Below, piece by piece: positions 17,300 through 25,522 of a stretch of 64,000 nucleotides of DNA. Each line of letters starts with the position of its first letter. Position 1 is the stretch's first letter. The notes below the pieces were generated by a model, which saw only the letters and a list, made by a program, of their open reading frames with translations, ran no database searches and was not told where the DNA came from. The position numbers were made by a program, and so were the translations under genes. This DNA comes from Verrucomicrobiia bacterium (GTDB lineage: Bacteria > Verrucomicrobiota > Verrucomicrobiia > Opitutales > Opitutaceae), in contig WYBX01000114.1 of the NCBI GenBank assembly GCA_011525695.1, forward strand, positions 1-64,000. Reading direction: 5' to 3'.

Positions 17300-18388
17300 C
17301 TAGTGTTGCGCGCGTCGCGGCTCGACCCGCCCGACCCATGGGATGCCGAGCGCCCCGGATCGGAACTCGATCTCGAGCCGCCCTCCAGGCGTGGCCCGAT
17401 GATAAATTGCGCTCGCGACCTCGATGTCACGTGGCACCCGTGTCGGCGCGTGTGCTGGCGGTTGCAGCACCAAATGATAGTGCGTCTGCCGTCGGCCGCG
17501 CCTCCCACGCGTGATTCGCGTATGCTTGGACTCGACACCGGCCTCGACCATCTCGGCTGGCGACCTGTCCAACGCGATATTCACATCGGATACCGCCTGG
17601 ATCGAGGACAGGGGTACGCCAAGCAGCAGGAGAATCAGGCTTTCAGTCAGGACCCGGTGCGCGCGCGATGATCCACGCAGAAGCCACCAAGACAGCCCGA
17701 AGAGGAGCACGAACACACCCACCGCCGCGCCCAGTCCCGTCGAAATTACCGGCTCCCACTCGAAGTACTGCGGATGCCGTCGCGTCGCGATCTCGATCAA
17801 GCCGGGCGTGCCATATAATGCTACCGACCACGCGATCGACTCCACCAGAAGCGCGCGCCAGAAAAACCCGTCTCTCAGCACGTGCAACGACTCCGCTGGC
17901 ACCGCCTGCAGCGCTTCGCGCAACCGTGCGAGCTGCGCGAGCTCCTTGTCGGTTGGCGGATGGTTTCCTGTCCGCGTAACCCAAAGCATTTCCCCATCGG
18001 TGCGGATGGCCTTGGTTGTCGCCGTGAAGAGCTCGAGTATGGCGGCCCGCGCGCCGGCGTCCTCCTGCAGCACCGGAGCGAGCGCGGGATGATCGCAGGC
18101 AATGTACAATCGCCCATCAAAAGCCGGATCGCCGGTCTGCACCTCATGCGTGAATCCAACCGCCTTGAAAAGCCGATCCAGCCGGCCCTCGGATGAAAGC
18201 CGGAACCTAACCGGATGCCTGAAGGTGACTCCGAACGCCGTGGCGACGACCCGGTTCTTGTGTTTCGATTCGACGTACTGCCACTCGAGGTCGCCGTGAT
18301 GGCGCAATTCGCCCTTCGCACCCCACCGCCAGAAGAATCGCGCCACACCGACGACAGTGGCGACCAGCAGGCGGAGGATTACCCACAT
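17300..18388 (-). CDS. Membrane protein of unknown function
   Basis: This is a 362-residue protein that I do not recognise. One hydrophobic segment lies at the N-terminus (about 1-20), followed by a soluble region of about 150 residues. Three more membrane-spanning segments lie around 178-198, 210-232 and 242-262, and a soluble, Arg-rich tail follows. The tail contains TRITRGRRGRRQTHYHLVLQ and a beta-rich end with a possible ligand-binding look. It starts 112 bp from the divergent DUF5069 gene, so a shared promoter region is possible. It does not seem operonic with gdhA. Confidence 0.6.
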   Translation of the reverse strand: MWVILRLLVATVVGVARFFWRWGAKGELRHHGDLEWQYVESKHKNRVVATAFGVTFRHPVRFRLSSEGRLDRLFKAVGFTHEVQTGDPAFDGRLYIACDHPALAPVLQEDAGARAAILELFTATTKAIRTDGEMLWVTRTGNHPPTDKELAQLARLREALQAVPAESLHVLRDGFFWRALLVESIAWSVALYGTPGLIEIATRRHPQYFEWEPVISTGLGAAVGVFVLLFGLSWWLLRGSSRAHRVLTESLILLLLGVPLSSIQAVSDVNIALDRSPAEMVEAGVESKHTRITRGRRGRRQTHYHLVLQPPAHAPTRVPRDIEVASAIYHRATPGGRLEIEFRSGALGIPWVGRVEPRRAQH

Positions 18389-18500
18389 GAGAAATTCATG
18401 GTGCGGTGGCCTGTGATCGTCACGCTGAAATACAGGCCTCCCGACACCTTGCGGTTTTTTTGCTGCGCGACACGACGCCTCTGAATCTTATCGGCCCCGC

Positions 18501-18974
18501 ATGCCCTCCAAACCGATTCCCGGCTCCACCGGCGAGGTCCTCACCACGCTGCCGTCGCCCTATCTGCCGCATGCCGCCACGGGACTTCTCTATCTCCCGC
18601 GGTTCCTGGCGAAATGCCGCTACGTGAAGGAGCACGGGGCGCTCCCACCCAGCTACGCCCGGAACTTCAAACGCGGGCTCGACCGGTTCCTCTGCTTTCA
18701 CCTCGGCATCGATCCTGACGCGGTCGAGACCATCGTTCGCGACTGCATCGAGTCTGGTGCTGACGATGCGGAGCGAGATCGCCGGCTCCTGGCACTCTTT
18801 CCCGCCGATGTCCGAGCGGCGAAATGGAACCGGGAACTCGTGCAGAAGGGGATGACCCCGGCCGGCCGCGATTTTCTGAAATCCGCGCTCACCGCCATGG
18901 GCTGCGCCGACCGGTTTGATGACATCAAGAGCGTGCCCGACTTGATCGAATTCGACGAAGGTCGGATTGAATAG
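18501..18974 (+). CDS. DUF5069-family protein
   Basis: This is a 157-residue soluble protein of the DUF5069 family, common in Verrucomicrobiota and of unknown function. The family pattern shows in LPHAATGLLYLPRFLAKCRYV near the N-terminus and NFKRGLDRFLCFHLGID in the middle, with an alpha-helical C-terminus. There is no signal peptide. It is transcribed away from the membrane gene on its left and is followed after about 150 bp by another small gene. Confidence 0.75.
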   Translation: MPSKPIPGSTGEVLTTLPSPYLPHAATGLLYLPRFLAKCRYVKEHGALPPSYARNFKRGLDRFLCFHLGIDPDAVETIVRDCIESGADDAERDRRLLALFPADVRAAKWNRELVQKGMTPAGRDFLKSALTAMGCADRFDDIKSVPDLIEFDEGRIE

Positions 18975-19120
18975 CCTTTCTGAAGCCGTTGGCAGGTGGA
19001 GTACCCAGGCCCGTTCCGCTGGAGGCTGGCAGAAAGGCCGCAAAGTGGCGGCTTTCCAAAAAACTGGAAACTCTCCGTGACCTCAGCGAACTCTGTGCTA
19101 GCATTTTTTCCCTTCGAATT

Positions 19121-19441
19121 ATGGTCAAAGGCCAGAAAGTCGTCTGCATCAACGACACCTTCACCCCCGCGGTTCGCACGCTCTACCAGCAGCTGCCGGT
19201 GAAGGACAATATCTACACGGTGCGGGAGGTTTTCCTTGGCCGGGAGAAGATCGTAAAAGGCGGTGATTCCGCGACCGTCGGACTTCTGTTGGAAGAGCTT
19301 AAGAACCCCAAGGACCCCTTCCACCAGGGCGAGCAGGAGCTCGGATTCTCCTCCGAGCGATTTGCCCCGTTGAACGAGCTGCCCGACGAGCAGGTTGAAG
19401 CGGAGGAAGTTGTTGGTGTTGGAGCTTGGGCCCCGGTCTGA
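19121..19441 (+). CDS. Small hypothetical protein, SH3-like
   Basis: This is a 106-residue protein from the ATG at 19121. An upstream in-frame start would place repeat-like DNA in the protein. The core (QKVVCINDTF, IYTVREV, VGLLLEELKNP, FSSERFAPL) resembles small SH3-like proteins often seen in phages and mobile DNA, in which a short barrel ends in a GLLLEE and ERF-PL pattern. No partner is adjacent. Just upstream, at 19070-19105, is CTCCGTGACCTCAGCGAACT, which looks like part of a common intergenic repeat. A hairpin follows the stop codon. Confidence 0.55.
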   Translation: MVKGQKVVCINDTFTPAVRTLYQQLPVKDNIYTVREVFLGREKIVKGGDSATVGLLLEELKNPKDPFHQGEQELGFSSERFAPLNELPDEQVEAEEVVGVGAWAPV

Positions 19442-19459
19442 GCCGTTCGTTCGGCTCAG
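19438..19459 (+). terminator. Hairpin overlapping the stop codon of the SH3-like gene
   Basis: An 8-bp perfect stem (CTGAGCCG / CGGCTCAG) with a 6-nt loop starts just before the TGA. No strong T-run follows, so it is only a probable terminator. Confidence 0.45.
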
Positions 19460-19551
19460 GAATGGTGTCCGCAAGTCGCAGCGGCGGAAACCCCTCCCCG
19501 ATGGGAGTCGGGGCGGTGCGGAAGCAGCCGACAGGCTCCGGCACGGAATGA

Positions 19552-19953
19552 TTATTCGATCGTCAGGACCACTTCATGGCTCGTGACCGGGTCCGCCGCG
19601 GAGCCGCGATCCGCGGGGAGCGCCAGGAAACGGATCACGGTCCGGCCCTTGCGCAGCAGGAGAAAGCGGATGTTCGTCCGCGAAGTTTCGAGCGACGGGC
19701 TGATCTCGCTCAATTGCTTCACGAAACGGGTGTCGGCCGACATGATGACCCAGTCATATTCGCCTGGGATCGCTGGCAGCGAGAGGGTCAGCTCGTAGCC
19801 CAGCTTTGCCTGGGCAGTGGTTCGCTTCGCCTCCTGGTCCAGTGTGAGGCTAGCAGCGCCAATCGGCTCCGGAGTCTTCGGCGTGCTCTCACAACCCGCG
19901 ACTGCCAGCATCATGGAAATTAACAAGCAGCGAATGCCGGGGTTGGGGCTCAT
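19552..19953 (-). CDS. Small lipoprotein of unknown function
   Basis: This 133-residue protein has a lipoprotein signal (LAVAG then Cys21). The mature part is a beta-rich domain of about 100 residues (YELTLSLPAIPGEYDWVIMS ... GRTVIRFLALP). The overall strand pattern and length are reminiscent of chagasin-like (I42) inhibitors, but the diagnostic N-P-T-T-G loop is not present, so I do not assign that function. It is convergent with the SH3-like gene on its left, and a dispersed repeat lies upstream. Confidence 0.65.
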   Translation of the reverse strand: MSPNPGIRCLLISMMLAVAGCESTPKTPEPIGAASLTLDQEAKRTTAQAKLGYELTLSLPAIPGEYDWVIMSADTRFVKQLSEISPSLETSRTNIRFLLLRKGRTVIRFLALPADRGSAADPVTSHEVVLTIE

Positions 19954-20025
19954 TCATCGCCACTGTAGGTGCATTTCGTGGAAAAAACAGCCGCGATCGC
20001 ATGAGGCGGGCAATGCGCTCGGCCT

Positions 20026-20225
20026 CGCCGGTCGGAGACGCGGCGCTTCGGCCGAGCGGCCCCAATGCGGGTTTGGAGATCATTGGTGCGTGCGGCCGCC
20101 TGGGGGTAGCGCCGGTTTTCAACCGGCGAAATGTGTTCCGATTCACATTTTGCGCAAGATGTGTGGAGAGGTATGGCGTCTCGCCGCTGGATACAATTTC
20201 AGAGCGCTTCGCCACGTAGGGACGG
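20026..20225. repeat. Dispersed intergenic repeat of about 165 bp, copy 2
   Basis: It aligns over most of its length with 4011-4173, including the hairpin CGCCGGTT-TTC-AACCGGCG. Beyond that, at 20190-20225, it ends with AATTTCAGAGCGCTTCGCCAC, which recalls the tail at 8.6 and 35.97 kb. It fills the gap between the lipoprotein and tolC-like genes. Confidence 0.7.
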
Positions 20226-20280
20226 TGTCCGAAATGCGAATGAGCCTTCCAGCCGATGCTGCAAGAGAGCGTCTCGAGCT

Positions 20281-21801
20281 TCACTCCACGACGATGTTCC
20301 GCGTGCGGAGGGTGGTGCCGGTTTCGCGCTCGTAATTGGCAATCGCCCGGCGCTCGTCGGCCAGCGCGCGGAAATAGCGCGTTTCGACGTCGATCAGGCT
20401 TTCCTGGAACTGGAGGACGAAGAAGGTCGTGGTCGTGCCGGCGGTGAACCGCTTCTGCTCGGCCTCGAGCGCCTGGTTCGCGAGATCGCGTGCCGCGCGG
20501 GTGGCGGCCACCCGTGCCCGGGTGGTCTCGAGCTGGCCGGCCGCCGTGGCAATCGCGAGCGCGATGTCGGCCTCGATCCGGGCAAGATCCGCCTCACCCT
20601 GGCGGAGGCTGAGCCGGGCAGCCCGTGCGCGTCCGCGGCCCTCGGCAAAGAAGATCGGCACGGAGACCACGACACCGGCCGAATATGCCTGGTTGTCGCG
20701 GTTGCGAACCTGCGCCCGCGCCGCTCCGAAATCGGGATCGGTCCCCGAGTAGCCGTAGCTGCCGACGAAATCCAGTTGTGGCAGCAGTTGGTTCCGGGCC
20801 AGCGCGGCATCATAGCGCCGCTTGTCCACGCCGAGTCGTGCCGCCTGGTAGTCGGGCCGCAGTTCGTAGGCGAGCTTGAGATCCTGCGCCGGGTTGATCG
20901 CAATCGGCGTCGCTGGCGGCAGCGGTTCCACCTCCACCGATGCGCCATCCGGGGCAAAGGCGGTCTCGCCCACCAGCAACCGGAGCTGGTTCTCGATGTC
21001 GCGCACATTCCGCTCGGCAAAGAGGATCTGTTCCTCGCGGTTGGCCACGCGTGCGCGCGCCTGTACGACTTCCGCGTCGGAGGTGCTTCCGATCTCGTTG
21101 CGGCGGACGTTTTGCTCGTAAAGCTGCATGGCGAGGTCGCGCGACATCCGTGCGATTCGCAGCGAGTCCTGCGCCTGCACCAGGTTGTTGTAGACCAGGA
21201 TCACGCTGGTGACCGTGTCGATCACCGTCTGGCGGTGCTGCCAGTCGGCGATACCCCGATCCGCCTTCGCCACCCGCAACCCGTAAAGCCCGGAACTGAA
21301 ACCGAAGCCGCGCAGGAGAGGTTGCGTGACCGTGACTCCGGCGAAGGTGACGAACCGGTCTGAGAACGCATTGAACGTTCCCCGCTGGCTGGTGGCGGAA
21401 CCGCCGAGACTGTAGGTCATACCCCAGGGCGTGTAGCCGTTGAGCGTGAGCGAATAATCATCGGTCTTGGTCAGCTGGGTCGCCAGTGGATTGAGGCTTC
21501 CGGGACTTTCATCTTCCCTCGTCGTGCGGCTGAACGTGAGTGCAGGATCAAAGGCCCCGTACTGCGCCAGCACCTGGGCGCGTGCGATGTCGCCGGAAAA
21601 GGCGCTGACCTTCATCTGCTGGTTGCGCTGCAGCGCCTGCCGGATCGCCTCATCGAGCGTGAGCGGCGCGGCGGATCCGGCGGCCCCCAGCAACATTGAG
21701 CCGATTGCCACGCAGCCCAGCAGCCAGCCTTTGTGGGAGCGGGCATATCGGAGGGGCATTCCGGCGATGGGCCCTTGGCGGGAATAAGGAACGGTGGTCA
21801 T
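20281..21801 (-). CDS. TolC-family outer-membrane efflux protein
   Basis: This is a trimeric outer-membrane channel for an export system. It has 506 residues from the ATG at 21801. A longer frame to 21954 overlaps the ATPase gene and adds no family sequence. The signal peptide is followed by LTLDEAIRQALQRNQQ, the classic start of TolC-type proteins, and by two long helical repeats (about 60-270 and 290-490), each with VEQARARVANREE or QGEADLARIEADIALA-like coiled-coil patterns. It lies 97 bp after the ABC ATPase on the same strand, so ATPase, permease and TolC likely form one exporter. No membrane-fusion (MacA/HlyD) gene is present here. Confidence 0.88.
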   Translation of the reverse strand: MTTVPYSRQGPIAGMPLRYARSHKGWLLGCVAIGSMLLGAAGSAAPLTLDEAIRQALQRNQQMKVSAFSGDIARAQVLAQYGAFDPALTFSRTTREDESPGSLNPLATQLTKTDDYSLTLNGYTPWGMTYSLGGSATSQRGTFNAFSDRFVTFAGVTVTQPLLRGFGFSSGLYGLRVAKADRGIADWQHRQTVIDTVTSVILVYNNLVQAQDSLRIARMSRDLAMQLYEQNVRRNEIGSTSDAEVVQARARVANREEQILFAERNVRDIENQLRLLVGETAFAPDGASVEVEPLPPATPIAINPAQDLKLAYELRPDYQAARLGVDKRRYDAALARNQLLPQLDFVGSYGYSGTDPDFGAARAQVRNRDNQAYSAGVVVSVPIFFAEGRGRARAARLSLRQGEADLARIEADIALAIATAAGQLETTRARVAATRAARDLANQALEAEQKRFTAGTTTTFFVLQFQESLIDVETRYFRALADERRAIANYERETGTTLRTRNIVVE

Positions 21802-21898
21802 TCGGAGAATTTTGGAGCCGGCATGGCGGCCGCCGGCCGGGGCGAGAGGTTGCTGCACGTCCGGCCCACCCCGCCGAGGGAGAAGATGGCCACTTTGC

Positions 21899-22564
<666 letters not shown>

Positions 22565-22755
22565 GCTGTGAGTGAATGGCGGTGCCTCAAACGGCGCGGC
22601 TGGGCCCAGAGGAGGCATGTTCGGGGGTCCTTTAGCAACGTGTATGCCGCTCCCGCGCTTTGATCTTAAGATGCTGAGGAATAATGACTAAAAATTAATG
22701 GTGCTTGGAGCCAATCAAGAGCTGGGATCAGTGGCGTCCATTTGCGGAATGTGAC

Positions 22756-22773
22756 TTTCCCAAAAATGGGAAA
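22756..22773. promoter_or_regulatory. Short inverted repeat upstream of the ABC ATPase
   Basis: TTTCCCA (22756-22762) and TGGGAAA (22767-22773) flank an AAAA spacer, about 190 bp upstream of the ATPase start. It could be an operator or a small hairpin. Evidence is limited to the symmetry. Confidence 0.3.
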
Positions 22774-22790
22774 ATCTGGACGCTTCCTCA

Positions 22791-22947
22791 AATTGACCTG
22801 TCCCTTGCAGCTTTCGCTTGGTCGGAAGCCGAATTGACCTGTCCCTTTCGGCCGCGACTCACCATCGACCTGTCCCTTTCGCGCGGGGCGGCCCGCAGTT
22901 CATTATTAACCTGTCCCTAACGGGGCGCCCGAATTGACCTGTCCCTT
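22791..22947. repeat. Fivefold GACCTGTCCCTT repeat array
   Basis: The motif (AATT)GACCTGTCCCTT occurs at 22791-22806, 22832-22847, 22867-22878, 22908-22918 (one to two changes) and 22932-22947, all in the same orientation. Distances between motif starts are 41, 31, 41 and 28 bp. The last copy contains the stop codon of the permease gene. The intervening DNA is not conserved. Confidence 0.85.
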
Positions 22948-25360
22948 AATCGGCTCGAAGTGCGACCAACGGGTTGATCCGGGATGCGCGCAGCGAGGGG
23001 AGCAGGCAAGCCAGCGTGGCCACAACTCCGAACAGCGCAGTCACCGCGCCGTAAACCAGCGGATCCAACGGCTCGACATCAAAAAGCAGCGTGCGGATCA
23101 ACCGCGCGGCCCCGGCTGCCGCCGCCAGCCCGATCACGAGCCCGCCGGCGACGAGTCCCAGTCCATGGCGCATGATGAGACCAATGACCTGCCCCGATTG
23201 CGCGCCCAGCGCCATCCGGATGCCGATCTCGTTCGTCCGCTGGGTCACCGAGTACGCCAAGACGGAATACAACCCGACCGCTGCAAGCACGAGGGCAACG
23301 CCCGCAAACGCCGCCGTCAGGACCGCGACGATCCGCTGCGCCCCAAGGCTGTTGCGAACGCTCGATTCCATCGTCGAGAAGAACGAAATCGGCTGCTCCT
23401 TGTCCACCGCCGCCACCGCGGTGCGGATAATCCCCTGCAGCGCCTCGGAATTCCCCCGCGTGCGGGCAACAACCGCCATTCCGCCCCGCGGTAGTTGCCG
23501 CATCGGATAGTAGATTTCGTCCGGAGCCGGAGCGTTCAATCCGCGGCTCTTCACGTCCCGGATTACGCCGACAATCTCCATCCTGAGATCGGCATCGCGT
23601 CCCCGCAGGAGGACCTGACCCAAGGCGGACCCGCCGGGGAAGAGCCGCTTGGCAAACGACTCGTTGATGATGGCAGCGCCGGGAGCACCCTCACGATCAT
23701 CCGCATTGAACGCCCGCCCCTCTACCAGGGGAATCCCGAGCAGCTTGAAATAGTCGTCACTTACGATGGCCAAGCCGGCGAGCGGCCGTTGCGCCAGCGG
23801 GAGAATCGGCCGGCCGGCCACGCTGTACGGAGAAACCGGATTGAAACCCGAGAGCGGAAGGCCGATGGCGGCGGCAGCATGCTCGACCTGCGGGTGGGCC
23901 TGCAATTGCTCGATCACGGCTTGGAAAAACCGCGACTGCTCGGCTCCGGTCGGATACCGCGTCGCCGGCACGCCGACGAAGGCCGCGGCCACACCTCCCG
24001 GCTCGAAACCCGGCGCCGCGCCCTGGAGCCGCAGGAAGCTCAGCAGCAGCAGGCTCGAGCCCACCAGGAGCACGACTGACAAGGCGACCTCAGCCACGAT
24101 CAGCCCGGCGCGGAAGCGCCCGCCCCGTGCACCTGATGAACCGCGAACCGCATCCTTCAGCACCTCCGCGAGCTGTGTCTTCGAGGCTTGGATTGCCGGG
24201 GCCAGCCCGACCAGCACGGCGCACGCGAGTGTCACCCCGGCGGAAAAAAGCAGCGCCCGCCAATCAAGCGTCAAAGCCGTGTTCGGAGGTAGCTGGGTGG
24301 CAAAACTGCTTTCAACGGCCGCCAGTGCCCAGAGACTCAACAGGATTCCGACAACGCCTGCTGCGGCCGAGAACAGCAGGCTCTCGACCAGGAACTGGCG
24401 CACGATCGCACGCCGCGTCGCACCCAGCGACTGCCGGACGGCAATCTCCTTCGTCCGTGCCACCAGCCGGCCGAGAAACAGCGAGGCCACGTTGGCGCAC
24501 GCGATCAAGAGCACGCAACTCACCGCCGCGAGCAGCGTGTAAAACGTCGGCCGCAGACCGCTGACCAGCGTTTCCGTGAACATCCGCGCCTCGCTGGTGT
24601 TGTTGGCATCGAGCTTGGCGCCAAAGGCCTCCGCGTACCCGCGGCTAATCGCCGCCAGCTCGGCGTTGGCCTGCTCCACGGAGACCCCCGGTCGAAGTCG
24701 TGCCAATGGCTGCGCATAGCTGGCCCCGTTCTGCACCTGCTCGGCGGTCAGCCCGCCAACCTCGAAGACCCGCGGCGCCAGCACCTGCGTTTGTGCAAAC
24801 GGATTGGAGAGCCGCGCCGGCATGATTCCGACCACCTGCCACGATTCTCCGTTGAGCTGGATCGATTCGCCTACCAGTGACTCGCGCCCGCCAAACCGGG
24901 TCTGCCACAGCTCGTGGCTCAGGATGACCACCCGCGGGCCATTCGGCAGATCCTCCTCCGGACTGAAGTTCCGGCCGTGCGCCGGAAGGACCCCGAGAGT
25001 CGGAAGAAACCCCGGATCGACCCGCAGGCCGGCGAGCTGCTCGGGGTCGCCATTGCCAGTCAGCGTGAAGTTGTCAAAAGAGCTGATTCCAATCGAGGAG
25101 AAGGATCGGGTCTGGCGGGCAATCTCCACATACCGTGGCCAGGAAACGGCCGGGGCATTGAAATTGAGACTGGGATTGTTCGTCCAAACCGCGATCAACG
25201 AGGACGGATTCGGCAGCGAAACGGGATTCAGGATCAGCCGATCGAAAACAGAGAATAGCGCCGTGTTCGCGGCAATGCCGACGGCAATGGTGAGGACTGC
25301 GACGAGCGTGAAACCGGGGGTCTTCAGCAGGGCGCGGAGAGCGGATTTGAAATCGGACAT
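22946..25360 (-). CDS. ADOP-type ABC permease (two MacB_PCD-FtsX modules)
   Basis: This 804-residue inner-membrane protein consists of two MacB-like halves. Each half has a membrane segment, a periplasmic MacB_PCD domain and three FtsX-type segments. The N-terminal half starts MSDFKSALRALLKTPGFTL, and FtsX helices lie near 290-420. A second set starts near residue 430, and the final FtsX block ends in LPSLRASRINPLVALRAD. This single-chain form is the acidobacterial duplicated orphan permease type, frequent in Verrucomicrobiota. The start at 25360 was preferred over one 30 codons upstream, because the family begins with this Met. Together with the ATPase and TolC-like gene downstream it probably exports a small molecule or lipid. 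The substrate is unknown. Confidence 0.88.
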   Translation of the reverse strand: MSDFKSALRALLKTPGFTLVAVLTIAVGIAANTALFSVFDRLILNPVSLPNPSSLIAVWTNNPSLNFNAPAVSWPRYVEIARQTRSFSSIGISSFDNFTLTGNGDPEQLAGLRVDPGFLPTLGVLPAHGRNFSPEEDLPNGPRVVILSHELWQTRFGGRESLVGESIQLNGESWQVVGIMPARLSNPFAQTQVLAPRVFEVGGLTAEQVQNGASYAQPLARLRPGVSVEQANAELAAISRGYAEAFGAKLDANNTSEARMFTETLVSGLRPTFYTLLAAVSCVLLIACANVASLFLGRLVARTKEIAVRQSLGATRRAIVRQFLVESLLFSAAAGVVGILLSLWALAAVESSFATQLPPNTALTLDWRALLFSAGVTLACAVLVGLAPAIQASKTQLAEVLKDAVRGSSGARGGRFRAGLIVAEVALSVVLLVGSSLLLLSFLRLQGAAPGFEPGGVAAAFVGVPATRYPTGAEQSRFFQAVIEQLQAHPQVEHAAAAIGLPLSGFNPVSPYSVAGRPILPLAQRPLAGLAIVSDDYFKLLGIPLVEGRAFNADDREGAPGAAIINESFAKRLFPGGSALGQVLLRGRDADLRMEIVGVIRDVKSRGLNAPAPDEIYYPMRQLPRGGMAVVARTRGNSEALQGIIRTAVAAVDKEQPISFFSTMESSVRNSLGAQRIVAVLTAAFAGVALVLAAVGLYSVLAYSVTQRTNEIGIRMALGAQSGQVIGLIMRHGLGLVAGGLVIGLAAAAGAARLIRTLLFDVEPLDPLVYGAVTALFGVVATLACLLPSLRASRINPLVALRAD

Positions 25361-25522
25361 GATGAGCCCGGGGTGGGGCAACGCCGCTTTGCAAACCACG
25401 TGCCAGCGAGGGGAACACCTGCGCAACTGCCGCATCCTCCGAGGCTTCAAACCCTGCCCGCCTGGCCCGGTCCGGCAGCCTGCCCAAAAGCGGTACGTTG
25501 CCGTCCCAATATCGGGATAAAA

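Noticed and set aside
19552..19953. Chagasin-type protease inhibitor
   Set aside because: Length and strand pattern are similar but the diagnostic loop is not there.
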